Assembly: GCA_949825045.1 (NCBI GenBank)
Contig: OX463813.1
Span: forward strand, 1,736,001-1,800,000
Source of the DNA: Argyresthia goedartella
Lineage: Eukaryota; Arthropoda; Insecta; Lepidoptera; Argyresthiidae
Direction: 5' to 3'
DNA: 64,000 bases
This document shows positions 30,798 through 42,909 of this stretch, one piece after another; the first letter of the stretch is position 1, and each line of letters begins with the position of its first letter. The notes beneath the pieces were generated by a model, which saw only the letters and a list, made by a program, of their open reading frames with translations, did not search any database and was not told the origin of the DNA. The position numbers and the translations under genes are program-made.

Positions 30798-33700
30798 TTA
30801 TAATTTTATTTTGTTAATATGGATAAATTTAGCTAATAAAAATACTATCTTTGGGTTGGGGAATAGAGAAAGAAGGTGGCGAATATTAGTAGGGATAGGG
30901 AGACCGATTGAGGGTATTAGGGAGTACAAGGAATCAAGGCCATAAATGGGGCAGTTAAAGAAAATATGGTCAACGGACCCATCCTCAAGACCGCACTCGC
31001 AAATGGAGGAATCTCTGATTTTTATCTTCTTTAAAAACACTGGAGAACAGCAGTGACCTAAGCGTATTCTGCATAAAATTGTCACTAATATCTTTAGTAG
31101 TTTTTTAAAATTGAAAAACCATGGTTTGCTTGGAATACTTGGCTGAATTGAAGCGTAAAAAGCTCCTTTATTTCGACTTGATTCATGCCACACATCTGAC
31201 CAAGTCTTCTGAAGATCTTTACCAGGAATGCTGAGCAAGTCATAACAGTGGTTAGAGAAGTACTTTCGATTACTGTTATTATCTAAGGCCGCACGTTTAG
31301 CCAACTCATCAACGTGATCATTACCAATAATGCCAGAATGACTAGGGATACAAACCAAAATTACAGCAAAATTTTTTTGGGAACATTTATAAAGGATATT
31401 TTTGATTTCCATAATAATATTACTATGCACTTTTGATTTAAATTGGTTTTGTTGGAGGGCTTGTAAGCAAATTTTGGAGTCCGAAATTATTAAAGATTTC
31501 TTATATTATGGGATTCAATAAACGAGCAAGCTTCCAAGATCGCAAGGCATTCTCCTGTGTACACTGAGCTTTGAGGCGGGCTCTGAAGTTTAATTTCTAT
31601 TTTAGAATTTTTAAAGTATACTGCGAAACCAGTCGGAACAGTCTCTTCCAGCCTGGAGGCGTCAGTATAAAAATATTGCCAGTCTTCCCATCTTGATCTT
31701 AAAACCGAGTTGAAGGACGAGTTTGCTAAAGGAGAACCTTTTACAATATTAAGATCCAAAATAATTTTCGGAGTGAAGAGGACAGTTGGCAGGGGGAAAC
31801 AATATAATGGTAATTTATCCTTTCGGATGATTGGGCAGGAGTCCTCGATGTTTTTAAGCTTTCGGAAACTATTGAGAATAAGAGGAGGACTCTTACATTT
31901 CCAATATTCATTACGAATATTGCAAATATTATTAAGGGATTCTAATTTAAAAAAAAGAGGATGATTTGAGAATAAATAAGCCCTATATATAAACCGGTCA
32001 GAGAGATATTGTCTCCTTAGAATCAAAGAAGGATCTCCGCACTCCACCTGTAAGGCATTTATAGGAGATGATTTCATGCATCCAGTTATAATTCTAAGTG
32101 CCTTAGATTGGATACCATCCAATTTGCGAAGAGCCAGTTTACTACAAGGTTCTAAAAGATAGGATCCATAGTCAAGTACACTCCTAATGAGGGCATTATA
32201 CATCAATTTCAGAGTAAATGGGTGGGCACCCCATCATACCCCAGAGAGAACTCGAAGAATATTTATTGTCTTTTCGCATTTATTAACAATATAATTTAGA
32301 TGAACGGAACCAGATAATTTTGAGTCTAGGAATACGCCTAAGAATTTTACAGAATTACGAACAGGGATAGAGGAATTGTTTATTTTTAAATCTATGTCAG
32401 TAATGCCCCTCTTCCTAGAAAACACTACCACAGTGCTCTTAGAAGCTGATAGATTGAGACCATTGGATAAAAGCCAAGCAATCAATGAGTTGAGAGAGAC
32501 TTGCATTGACTCCCCGGCATCTTCAACACTTGAGCTAGGAATGTACAGACACAGATCGTCAGCATATTGTAAATTTTGACAATCGTTAATTAGGGAAGTA
32601 TGAAGAGAAGCAGTATAAATATTATATAGTAGAGGACTGAGAACAGATCCCTGGGGGAGGCCTCTCCACACCGTACGGGGTTCAAAGCTCTCGCCAGGGA
32701 TACGAAGTGAGATTGATATGGACATAAGCAGACTGCAAATGCAGTTTCTCATTCTTACAGGGATGTTCAGCTGTTGTAACTTGTACCTGAGCACTGAAAG
32801 AAGTACATTGTCATAAGCAGCAGATATGTCCAAGAACACAGCTAGGACAGATTGTTTTTTGGAGAAAGCTAGCCGAACATCAGTGATGAATATGCTAAGA
32901 CTATCAGATGTACTGTAGCCTTTGCTAAAACCAAATTGAGATTGAGCAAGGATACCCTTAGACTCCATAAACCACTCCAATCGATTCTTAATGAGATGCT
33001 CTAGGGTTTTTGCCAAGACCGAAGACAGGGCTATAGGTCTATAATGATCAGCTTCATCCGGGGACTTACCGGGTTTCAGAAGGGGGATAACGATTTGTTC
33101 CTTCCAAGAGTCTGGAACATAACCTATATTATAAAAAATGTTCACAAGTTTTAACAGATACTCTAAAGCTGGCAGGCCTGCATTTGTTAGAAATGAATAT
33201 GGGAATCCATCCATCCCAGGGGCTGAGTCGCGGACATGGGATAATACTGATTGAAGTTCTGCAATGGAAAATGAAGCATCCAAAGGGTCATTGATAGTAG
33301 GTAATGTATGGGAATTGCAAGATTCCTCTAGGAGAGGGACATAGTCAGGAGCCAATTTATTAAGGAAATTTATAGCAATATGATGGGGGATGCGGGGAGA
33401 GTTATGATGAACACAACCCTTTCTATACCTTTTAATATAATGCCAAACCAAACTAGCTGGAGTTGATGGAGAAAGAGTGGAACAAAATCGTTTCCACCCC
33501 TGGTATTTTTTCTTTCTAAAGAGACGTCTGGATCTAGCCACTATTTTACGATAACTAACTAGGTTATCAACGGTCATAGCAGATATGTAGATTACTTCAG
33601 CGTTATTGCGAGCTTTGATTATTTCTGTACACTCTCTATCCCACCATGGTGGAGAAGATACTTTTTCAGAAGCCGAGTTCTTAAGCGGGATCGATTCATC

Positions 33701-34525
33701 AGCAGCAGATGATATAGCGTTAGTGAATTGAGAGTAGCAATCAACAGCATTGCCCTCATGAACATCAGGAAGAGAGCTGGTGAGTAGGCTAAGTTTATCA
33801 GAATAACCATCCCAGTTGGCTTGAGACACACGGTACTTTAATAAGGGGTTGAAGTCCCTGTGGGGGATGGATGGCGAAGGAATGGTCATTTTTAATGGGA
33901 AGTGGTCACTACCATGTGTAAGGTTCAACCTATGCCAGAAAATCAGGGAAGCCAGGTCTGGGGAACATAGTGACAAGTCAACACAGCTTTTGTTTTGATT
34001 TGGGGGAGTTAATCGTATAGCTGAACCATCATTCAGCAAACATAGGTTTAAATCATCAAAGAAATCTACCAGGGCCCTACCAAAACTGTCGTTGCGAGGG
34101 GAACCCCAAGCCAAGTGATGGCCATCAAAGTCACCTAATATTAGATAAGGGGGGGTTAAAACCGAAAATATACGTCTTAAATCTGGAAGAAAGGTTAGAT
34201 TAGGATGAGGGGTATATATGGAAAGAATAGAAATACCTTGAACAACAACGCCTACTACACTAATTTCATTGTTATGGGGGGGAATATGAATTGAAATAGG
34301 ACAGACACAATTATTTACAAATAGGGCTGAACCGCCCCCACTACCATCCTGCCTATCATCTCGGAAAGAGCAATAGCCGCGCAGGTTAAAGCGTCTTCCT
34401 GGCTTAAGCCAGGTCTCCGTGATGGCAAAGACAAGAGGGGAATGTTTATTTATTTAAAAAAATATGTCATTTATTTTTAATTCAACGCTTCTCGCGTTCC
34501 ATTGAAGAATAGCCAGTGGAGCCAT
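30798..34525 (-). pseudogene. ORF2 of the I-like LINE: endonuclease, RT, RNase H
   Basis: The frame starts at ATG 34525 ('MAPLAILQWNARSVELKIN'), typical of I/Jockey endonucleases. It continues in frame past TAA near 34455 ('ITETWLKPG', 'LILGDFDGHHLAWGS', 'LTHGSDHFPL'). The RT has 'YRPIALSSVLAKTLEHLI', 'QFGFSKGYSTSDSL', 'VFLDISAAYDNV', 'GLPQGSVLSPLLYNIY' and 'LQYADDLCLYI'. TGA near 32231 replaces a Trp codon in 'GVWWGAHP'. RNase H follows with 'YFYTDASRLEE', Glu in 'YTGECLAI', 'ISDSK' (after a one-base shift near 31497) and 'IPSHSGIIGNDHVDELAK'. A cysteine-containing C-terminus ('CECGLEDGSVDHIFFNC') closes it. Only a handful of changes separate it from an open ORF. Confidence 0.88.
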
Positions 34526-34942
34526 TGAAACGGTTTACAAATAAGAGGAGTTGTGAAGCTACGTGGTTTGGTATAGAATTGTTACTGGAAATCATTGAGG
34601 TGAGGAGTGACAGCAGTAATGATATAACATTATCTGCTGGAGAGGACTGAGTTTGAGATTGGCTTTGTAAAGCACAACCATTCTGTGGTTCGGGGATTGT
34701 GAAAGAGTTAATAATGTTCTGATGAGATATCTTGTCATACCCGGACGGGGTGAATTTATTAGGTTTTGGGGATTTGAAGATAGTTTTTCTGTAGCCAGAA
34801 GAAGAAGGAGCAGAGAAAGGTGGAGAAGACTGGGTTTGGTAAGTTTGGGAGGCTGATACCTCCGCATAGGACCTGCATGGAGAAGGAAAGCATTTAGATG
34901 ATTCTTCATAAGATATGTTCTTCTCTGCCATAATAGTTTTAC
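34482..34942 (-). pseudogene. ORF1 of the I-like LINE, C-terminal part after the insertion
   Basis: The frame resumes downstream of the nested fragment with 'SKTIMAEKNISYEESSK' and a Ser/Pro/Gln-rich region, then a Leu-rich C-terminus. It ends at 34482 and overlaps the ORF2 start by 44 bases in another frame. It is not an independent gene: one copy of the 8-bp target duplication links it in frame to the zinc-knuckle part upstream. Confidence 0.85.
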
Positions 34943-34950
34943 TGTTCTTT

Positions 34951-35243
34951 ATACTTTATTGCACAAAAACAGAAGATACAGATACAAAAAAATGGAAACT
35001 AGGTGTACAAAGGCGAGCTTATCTCTAAAAAGAGATTTCTTCCAGCAAACCTAATATGGACAGAATACATGAAATAACAGGTAGACCTATGTGCACAACG
35101 TTAAAAATATTAAAATAATAAACTAATTACTAATATGTACATAAATACATAATATCAATACAAATAGACAAAATTATACTACATATATATCAAAGCAATA
35201 AACCTACATAAATCTAGTATGGAAGAGAAAGATAGTGTTCTTT
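34951..35243 (-). mobile_element. Nested 5'-truncated LINE D fragment with 8-bp target duplication
   Basis: On the minus strand the insert begins just inside the family D ORF2 terminus and contains its 3' untranslated region, including GCTGGAAGAAATCTC and GTGCAATAAAG. Direct repeats TGTTCTTT (plus strand) at 34943-34950 and 35236-35243 flank it. Excluding the insert and one repeat makes the surrounding ORF1 continuous in frame. This proves a later insertion into the I-like LINE rather than a chimeric element. Confidence 0.9.
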
Positions 35244-35255
35244 TGTCTTAATTGC

Positions 35256-36205
35256 TCCGGACAATCTTTACTTGTGGCCAAGTGATTGCCACAGCAAAAG
35301 AGACAAGATGGGTTCTTGTTGCATGAATCAGTAGTATGGTTTTCACCGCATTTCGAGCACCTAGGCTTGGACCTTCACTTTGGTTTCGTGTGCCCATATC
35401 GGCAGCAGTTAAAGCATTGGACTGTGGGGTATTGATACAGTTTCACAGGTAAGGATGTATAACAAGGAAAAACTCTAGTAGGGAGCACTTGCCCATCAAA
35501 GGTGGCTATGACCGATTGGGTAGGTTTCCATTCCGATATATCCTGAGAAGTAACTTTCCGGTTAATTCTTCGGACCTTCAGTATTTTTCCTATTCCATCG
35601 GGGACTTGAATGTTTAGTAGGACCTCTTCATCAGTCCAGTCCTGCGGGACATCACTTATTACACCCATGCGGGTGATATTATAGATGGGAATGCTGGCAA
35701 TATATCCTTTGTCAAATAGTTTGGTACAGATCAGGAAGCAGTTAGCTTGCTCTGGTTTAGTGAACTCCACAGAGACTCTATTTCTCCCAACCCGCTTGAT
35801 CCTATCAGGTTTGATACCAATAGTGTTACTGTTCATGAGAAACTTTCCGAACCTGACCGGGTGCATGGTAGATCGAGAACGTTCATCAGTATCGGATCGG
35901 GATACATGAACCAGGAAGGGAGCTTTATCGGAGGTCGAGTACCTCATTCTGCCAGTGCTTTTATGAATCTTATTTAGTGGTGTTGATTTTTCGATTGCAC
36001 TCGGGTCTTCAACACGGGGGCGCTTAAGTTTCTTAGCCTGCCCATCACAAGCAATGTCCTCTGAGCCAGATGAAGATTTGTAATAAATATTATCGCTCAC
36101 GGGCGAGAAGGGCGGAGCAGGGGGAGATGAGGCGTTGGAGGACCCATCGAATAACTCCTGGGAAGCTTCATTTTTTTCAGGGGGTTCAGGCTCAATTTCA
36201 TCCAT
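35256..36205 (-). pseudogene. ORF1 (Gag-like) of the I-like LINE, N-terminal part with zinc knuckles
   Basis: ATG 36205 opens a frame of 276 codons to a TGA near 35375, which continues in the same frame to the insertion. The N-terminus is acidic and Ser/Pro-rich. Residues about 95-250 form the RRM-like Gag region ('LLNIQVPDGIGKILKVRRIN'). Three cysteine knuckles follow: 'CFNCCRYGHTKPK' broken by the stop, 'CSKCGENHTTDSC' and 'CLFCCGNHLATSKDC'. These bind LINE RNA. The stop occurs inside the first knuckle. Confidence 0.85.
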
Positions 36206-36230
36206 GATTAAGGAATGTTACATCCCCAAA

Positions 36231-36706
36231 CACGGAAGAAAAAACAAACACTGTGTACCACTTACCAAGTAGAAAGGCCAAAAACAACAAGACAAACAAT
36301 AACACAGGACAATCACAAGATATACAGATACTAAAAAGTACTAATTTCGAGCGGAAATCGGCAAAAGAAACTAAATTTTCAATTCCCCAATGTGCTCACC
36401 AACAACACTTTCTAGCGAATAATTTATGTTAATAATTATTAATATCAAAACAACTAATGTCAGTCAATGTTATGTCAAGTGATAGTCTGTGGTCTAATGT
36501 CATCAATTGTCATCACGGAACGTGCGGGGCGTGTTCCACTCATGATATGAAGTTGACCTGTATGTTTACAGTCCGTCTCGTTGTTCCTGTTCGCTTGATT
36601 CTCGACACTTATTCTTTTTTTTCTTTATGTTTATAATAACAACTTTATGTTAAGTTGTTCCATACTCTGTCTGCCTGCATATTACCCTTAGGTGAGCGAA
36701 ACGAAA
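36231..36706. other. Non-coding stretch between two minus-strand LINEs
   Basis: The left part may be the 5' untranslated region of the I-like LINE. No ORF was found. The right end has AAATACC repeated three times (36704-36729), which is the tail of the next LINE read backwards. Confidence 0.5.
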
Positions 36707-38620
36707 ATACCAAATACCAAATACCAAATTTATTTATTACTGTAGATATTTACATATACTTAGCAATCGACATTTTTTGTCACTTCTCTACATTGTACCA
36801 CTGTGGGAGAAGAAGGGCGTAGAAACTCCCACAGAGTGATTTTTAGATCTCTTTTTAAAAATTGCTTATGCTTAACTAATACAAAATATAATATTTAGTA
36901 ATTATCATAATTAATAAGCAGGAATAAATAATTACAAAATTATTAACAGCAAGGTCTGTGTTGAGCCAGATTAACCCCATACAGACCCATCATTTAAGTA
37001 ATCTTGAACATTGTAATATCCCTTTTTCTACAAAGTCGCTTTAACATGGATTTTAAATTGCTCAAATGGCAATGTCAAGATCTCCAGAGGTATCTTGTTG
37101 TAGTAGAGAATGCATTGACCCTTGAAAGAATTGCTAACCTTCGCGAGTCTAAACCGGGGTGCAAGTAGTCTGTGATTATTTCTTAGGTTAACATTACAGC
37201 TATCGCTAAGTTTGGGAAATTTTGTAAGGTTCTTGCGTACGTACATTATATTTTCGAAAATAAATTGACTAGCTACAGTTAGTATGTCAATTTCTTTAAA
37301 AAGCTGTCTTAAGGAGTCTGTGCGTTTTAAATTATAAATTGCTCGAATAGCTCTTTTCTGTAAAATAAAAATAGTTTGAATATCCGCTGCTTTTCCCCAC
37401 AACAAGATACCATAGGACATGACACTATGAAAGTAACTAAAATATACTAGCCTAGATGTAGCCACATCCGTGTTTTGTCTGATGTACCTAACAGCGTAAG
37501 CCGCAGAACTTAATTTACCAGCCAATTTTTCTATGTGGGGTCCCCACTGCAATTTGTTATCAATGGTTATTCCAAGAAACTTCGTGTCATTTACTAATTC
37601 TAACGTATTGCTGTCCAACACTAAACTGGTTCCAACTTGCCTGACATTTGGAAGTGAGAATTTGATACATTTGGTTTTACCAGCATTTAACAATAAATTG
37701 TTAACTGTGAACCAATTCAAGGTTAAAGATCATACTCTATTGACATCATCAAAATCTTCTTTTTGTCTTTCAATTTTGAAGACCAGTGAAGTGTCATCAG
37801 CAAACAACACTATGTTAGTCAATTTCTCCACCATAAAAGGCAGATCGTTAATATATACCAGGAATAAGAAAGAGCCTAATATGGAACCTTGTGGAACGCC
37901 AATTTTTACCCCCGATCCATCAGATTTAACGCCGTTGACTTCTGCCTTTTGAATTCTATTGCTTATGTATGATCTTAGTAGATCCAACGCTTTATTTCTA
38001 ACTCCGTAATGATTTAATTTCATTAGTAACGTGTTATGATCAACACAATCAAATGCCTTCGACAGATCGCAAAAATCACCGATAGCATCCTGTGCGGCTT
38101 CCCATGCAGAATAAATATGAGATATAAGGGTAATACCTGCATCCGTAGTCGATTTACCCCTAGTGAAACCGTATTGCTTGGCGTGGAGTTGTTTTGTACT
38201 GTTGAAGTGTGAGAGCATTTGATTGAGTATAATCTTTTCAAAAATTTTACTTAGTGCTGTAAGAACCGATATTGGTCTGAAATTTGACGGATCACCCTTG
38301 TCTCCCGACTTGAACAGAGGTATAAGTTTACTGTGTACTGGAAAAGCTCCATCATCAACACATTTATTAAATATATAAGCTAGGTGTGGGGCTATAACAA
38401 GTAATATTGAACCAATGACTTTGACTGACATACCCCACAGGTCTTCAGTATTTTTTAAGTTAAGTAATCTATACGTTTTGACAATATCCTGGGGACATAC
38501 ATGATAAAATTTAAAATCTACATTACTGATGCTAGTGCTGTTTTTTAACAAAGTCTCTGCTTCATATGGAGATGAATTGAGACGCTCTGTTGTGAGTAAG
38601 GGAAATTTAGGTCACGTCAC
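36707..38620 (-). mobile_element. Jockey LINE, copy A (5'-truncated)
   Basis: On the minus strand the copy starts in the endonuclease-RT linker near 38620 and covers the whole reverse transcriptase (38551-37028). It ends after about 300 bp of 3' untranslated region in a (TTTGGTA)n tail. The region 37020-38240 is nearly the same as copy B at 47580-48760, and the 3' untranslated regions also align (GGGAGAAGAAGGGCGTAGA). Confidence 0.85.
37028..38551 (-). pseudogene. Jockey copy A reverse transcriptase, one in-frame stop
   Basis: The frame is continuous from 38551 to 37028 except for TGA near 37730, where copy B has TTG. Motifs: 'NFRPISVLTALSKIFEKIIL', 'QYGFTRGKSTTDAG', 'FCDLSKAFDCVDH', 'GVPQGSILGSFLFLVYINDL', catalytic 'VLFADDTSLVF', 'NWFTVNNLLLNAGKTK' and 'KFLGITIDNKLQWGPHI'. 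The thumb carries 'SYGILLWGKAADIQTIFILQ'. It is a Jockey-type RT without RNase H. The endonuclease is missing, so the copy was dead on arrival, with one later nonsense change. Confidence 0.9.
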
Positions 38621-38776
38621 ACTCAAACAAAGTAATGATTGTCTGCGTTTTGTTCATTGCGTTTTGCTTGTTCGTTTTGTCTGTGTTGTTTTAAACCTTT
38701 AAGGTAATAGATTATTTCCCAACAAGCCCAGTGTGTCTGGGTTCAGGCTTTTTGTATTTAATTGTAAATTTAGTGT

Positions 38777-38918
38777 TAAACCTCGTAAGGGAGGATATTA
38801 TAGTTTAATTTTATATTTATTTTATAGCTATTGTAGTATATTATATCTAAACCTCGTAAGGGAGGATATTATAGTTTAGTTTTATATTTATTTTATAGCT
38901 ATTGTATAGTATAGTATA
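38777..38918 (+). repeat. Two tandem 71-bp units in the LINE D 5' region
   Basis: TAAACCTCGTAAGGGAGGAT recurs at 38777 and 38848, and each copy is followed by the same AT-rich sequence ending in TTTTATAGCTATTGTA. The array ends just before ATG 38937. Tandem 5' units act as internal promoters in several LINEs; that role here is an inference. Confidence 0.85.
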
Positions 38919-38936
38919 TTTATTTATTTATTTTAA

Positions 38937-40119
38937 ATGGATATCATAAACAATTTCAAAGACAGTTTTTTCTCTAGCTCTTCTAACGGCGACTCTCTTG
39001 GTTCAGGAGGTGTCGACTCCCTTGCGGACGCATCATTGTCTGGCAATCTGAAACGAGTGTTCAACAAGTCGGAGTTCAATTTCAATGTCGTTCATATTAA
39101 TGCCCAAAGCATTCCTGCTAGTTACGCTGATCTCCTGGAAGCTTTCAGTGATCAGATTATACATGGTATTTTTGTATCCGAATCATTTCTGAAACCATCT
39201 CTTCCTTCCTCCATGTATTCTCTGCCAGGGTTCAGGCTCTATCGCAACGATAGGACAGGCAAAGCAGATGGCGGGGTTGCTATCTACTTACGTTCTGACA
39301 TGCCGTGCAAAGTCATCTGCCACTCGCCAAGCCTGTACTCAGGTTCAGCTGAGTATCTCTTCCTTGAGATCAGTGCACCACAACAAAATTCTTCTGGGTG
39401 TATATTACAGCCCCTCACTTCGTATCGATTGCTTTGATTCTTTTGAATCTCTACTCAGTAACTTGACTCCTCTCTATAGTGGCACTCTCATTCTCGGTGA
39501 TTTTAACACCTGTCTCCTGAAAAATAACGCCCGCTCTGCCAAACTTAAATCTATTGTAAATTCCTCTAACTTACATATTCTTCCCCTTGACGCTACTCAC
39601 TTTCAACCGCACTGTATTCCCTCCCTTCTCGATCTCATGATTATCTCCAACATAGCCAAAGTGGCTGCTCATGGCCAGCATAATGCCCCATTCTCCTATC
39701 ACGATCTGGTGTATGTTTCATACAAAATTAGGCTCCCTAAGCGCAAAGTCAAATTCCTTGTATATATTCGAAGCTTCAAAGGTGTGAACCTCGATTCCCT
39801 GAAATCAGATGCCTCATCTGTCGATTGGACCCCCGTTGTAACTGGTGAGACCGTTGATGACAAAATCCTGAAGTTCAACTCAATTGTCCTGGGGCTGTTC
39901 GACAAGCACGCACCAATGAAAAAGGTCAGGGTAAAACATTTTCCTGCTCCGTGGTTGACAGACGCTATCAAGCGTTTAATGGCAAAAAGAAACCGTGCGA
40001 AGGGGCGATATAAGAGAAACCCAACCGATAACAATCTCCTAACATTTAAACGTCTTCGAAACCTATGCAACCGCATGTGCCGTGACGCCAAGCGACGCCA
40101 CATCTATGAGCGTATAGAA
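38937..40119 (+). pseudogene. LINE D ORF2 N-terminal part: endonuclease and linker
   Basis: ATG 38937 opens a frame to 39437. Coding continues in the frame open from 39268, so one frameshift lies at about 39370-39410. Landmarks: 'FNVVHINAQSIPA' (start of the fold), 'GIFVSESFLKP', 'DGGVAIYLRSD', 'LLGVYYSPSL', 'LILGDFNTCLL', and 'FSYHDLVYVSY' where SDH is usual. The linker has 'PAPWLTDAIKRLMAKRNRAK' and 'RLRNLCNRMCRDAKRRH'. It ends at the DNA transposon. The endonuclease would nick chromosomal DNA to prime reverse transcription. Confidence 0.85.
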
Positions 40120-40235
40120 ATGTACACTAGGTAGGAGTGAATTTTTTTTTTTTCGATTTTCGAATTTCCTGTTTACTAATCAATGCCTTGGCAATACACT
40201 GTTATGTACACAAAATATGATCACATTCTAACTTT

Positions 40236-40251
40236 ATCTTCAGGTGGCGCA
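40236..40251 (+). repeat. Left subterminal inverted repeat of the DNA transposon
   Basis: ATCTTCAGGTGGCGCA; exact reverse complement at 42910-42925. Its position about 108 bp from the left end (121 bp from the right end for its partner) suggests an internal transposase-binding site. Confidence 0.85.
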
Positions 40252-40489
40252 CTAACCTCAAAGTTTTGCAAATTAGTGTATTTTTTCACATATCGCATGT
40301 AGGCAAGCACCGCTCGTTTTTAAGTTTGACATCGATAACGCATCCCCCCGCCCCGCCCACGCACCCCTCTGTGTACCCCCTGCACTTTATCATTGCATCA
40401 GCCAATTAGTCGCGAATCAATCACAGGGCGGAGCGCACGCAAATTTGTAAAAAAAGATCGCGAGAACTTCGTTTAGATTACTCAGTGAA

Positions 40490-42772
40490 ATGCCTAAAAC
40501 AAGAAAGGATTCGTCGTGTCCTGTGTTTGGAGGACCAGAAAAGTTTAAAGACAATATGTTACCTACCTATAAAGATGTGATAAAGTATTATTTGTGGGTA
40601 AGAAACGACCTGCTGTGGTTATCAAATGGAAAAGATCCTTCTGTGAAAGAGATATCTGAAATTATTGCAGCCGATTTGATAAACCTGTGGGACAAAGCCT
40701 CTATTCCCATCATATCTCGACAACAAATTCTAATCAGATTTACTAGTTACTATCAGAAGTACAAAAACATGAAGAAATGTCGGGTAGCTAAAAACAAAAC
40801 AGATTTCTACGAAGTTGCAGCGAGAAGTCTCTTTGATATTGCTGTGTGCAAATGCATTTGTGCCGATTCCTGTAAATGTTCAATAAAAGTACCTAAAAGT
40901 GAACTGATTTTCTTGCAAGATCAAAGAGGGCTTCCTCTTTGATCGCAAAATGTATATCGGCAATAAAGATATAAAAACAACCAAAGTTTTGGAGCGCAGA
41001 CAATCTAGAATGGAAAAGATAAATAGATTTCATCAAAAGCAATCTGTTGAGCAAATGTGTTGCACTTCACCCGATACTACATTGACTGCAGCAGATGCAG
41101 AGATCTCAGATGATAGCGCTTGCTTGTCAGACAGCCAACAGGACCCAGATTTCTGTACAGAACTTCCATTAGATGCCCCCGCGATCTCTACTTCGAAAAT
41201 ACAAGTCAAGCAGATGAGACAGCGATTGGAAAATCTTGCCACTGCTTATGACAGGACTGGTGTCTCTGACAAATCGGCATCAATTATTGCAAGCGCTGTT
41301 CTTCAAGATGTTGGATTAATTTCTGAACAAGATACTTCAAAAGTAATAGACAGAAGCAAATTACGACGAGAGCGCAAGAAAAACCGAGAAGATCTGCAGA
41401 GTTCATGGTTGGCCAGTCCTGAAAATATAATGACTGGCTTATACTTTGACGGTCGGAAAGACAAGACCCTTGTTCAAGAAAAACGTGGTGATAAGTACCA
41501 CAGAGTACCACAACTAAAGAACATATTGTGTTAATCTCGGAGCCAGAGTCTGAATATATTGGACACGTCACGCCTCCTTCTGGAACAGCTAGTTCAATAA
41601 AAAAATCCATAATGGAGTTTCTAAACTTAAAATTCGCCGATACATCTTCCATTGTTGCGATTGGCTGCGACGGAACTGCAGTAAACACGGGCTCCAAGAA
41701 TGGGGCAATAGCCCTACTTGAGAGACAAATGAATCGGCCCCTACACTGGTTCATATGCTTGTTGCATGCCAACGAACTACCACTGCGTCATCTATTCAAC
41801 GCTTTGGACGGCTGTGCTTCAGGGCCCAATACGTATGCAGGAGTCATAGGTAAGCTGTTACAGCACTGTGAAGACTTACCTGTGGTGGAATTTGAGAAGG
41901 TTGAGACAGTGTTGCCAGAGATTGACGCGAATATTTTAAGCACCGATCAAAAATATCTTCTTCAAATATGTGTAGCTGTTACACAAGGTAGCATGTCAAC
42001 AGACTTGGCTAATAGACAACCAGGAAAGCTGGCACACTCTCGTTGGCTGACCTGTGCAAACAGAATATTGAGACTATATGTGGCCACAAAATCCCCATCA
42101 GAAAGCCTGGCAGAGCTTGCTAAGTTCGTGATAAAAGTGTACGCGCCAACATGGTTTAGTATAAAAACGAAACCCTCATGCAAAGACGGTCCAAATCATA
42201 TACTGACAATGATAAAACGATGCTCTTATTTGAAGGATGACCTGAAAGCAATTGCATATCGAATAATACAGCGGAACTCTTTCTTTGCGCATTCTGAGAA
42301 TATTTTATTGGCTATGCTGCAAGACGAAAAACAACATATTAAAGAATTAGCACTTAGACGAATACTAAAAGCGCGAAAAACTACAAAGGGAAAGAAAGTA
42401 AGAGAGTTTGTGGTTCCTGAATTGAACTTTGAAGCCAACTACTACTACGACTTGATAGACTGGACAACAGAAAAAATATTCGAGCCGCCATTCACTTCAA
42501 AATATAGTGACAATGAAATATGGGACAAAATTATGAGTGAAAATATAGATATTTGCATTGAGAGACTTCCATGTCACACACAGGCTGTAGAGAGAGCCAT
42601 AAAGCTGGTTACCGATGCAAATATGGCTGTTTGTGGGACTGCAGCACGCGATGGGTACATCCGAGCCAGGATAAAATCTAGACAAGAAATGTCAATTTTC
42701 AACACAAAATCTCAGTTTTTCTCTGAAGTTCAACGAGCTACTCCGAATGCAGATAATACAACTGAAGACTGA
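40490..42772 (+). pseudogene. Unclassified transposase-like protein, about 760 codons in three frames
   Basis: ATG 40490 starts segment 1 (to 40942), with 'CPVFGGPEKFKDNMLPTYKD' and a cysteine cluster 'CKCICADSCKC' near its end. A small palindrome (40919-40944) breaks the frame. Segment 2 (40950-41520) is charged, with 'RRERKKNREDLQSSWL'. A second shift near 41505 leads to segment 3 (41528-42772). It holds 'IGCDGTAVNTG', 'HWFICLLHANELPLRHLF', 'LAHSRWLTCANRILRLY' and 'LPCHTQAVERAIKLV'. The Asp of CDGT, the Cys/His of the LLH block and the Glu of AVER are spaced like an RNase H-fold DDE transposase with a large insertion. I recall similar unnamed proteins in arthropods and cnidarians. Catalytic assignments are inference. 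Confidence 0.75.
40919..40944. repeat. Perfect 11-bp inverted repeat with 4-nt loop in the transposase ORF
   Basis: GATCAAAGAGG (40919-40929) and CCTCTTTGATC (40934-40944) pair perfectly around GCTT. The transposase frame changes exactly here (stop at 40940-40942, next frame open from about 40950). Confidence 0.85.
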
Positions 42773-42909
42773 AATGATGAAAACGTGTTTTATTCTTGTA
42801 ATTATTAGTACTTTTGATTAAAATAATAAAAGGTAAAGTGTATAGAAATAGTCCTGTAACTAAATGAAAAATTAGAAAATTTCAGTACTTTGCCATATTT
42901 TAAGTCCTC

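Larger units (their letters stand above)
30541..36230 (-). mobile_element. I-like LINE with RNase H, near full length, carrying a nested LINE D fragment
   Basis: On the minus strand, ORF1 (36205-34482, interrupted) is followed by an overlapping ORF2 (34525-30798) with endonuclease, reverse transcriptase and RNase H. Next comes a 3' untranslated region ending in an A-run and ATGAAATGAAATGAA (about 30545-30570). RNase H in ORF2 and three CCHC knuckles in ORF1 point to the I/R1 side rather than Jockey proper. Few lesions are present: three in-frame stops and one or two frameshifts. The 5' end lies somewhere in 36206-36500 and is not sharply visible. Confidence 0.85.

Noticed and set aside
34960..36205. 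ORF1-only LINE derivative fused to a foreign 3' end
   Set aside because: The 8-bp duplication and restored frame show a nested insertion instead.
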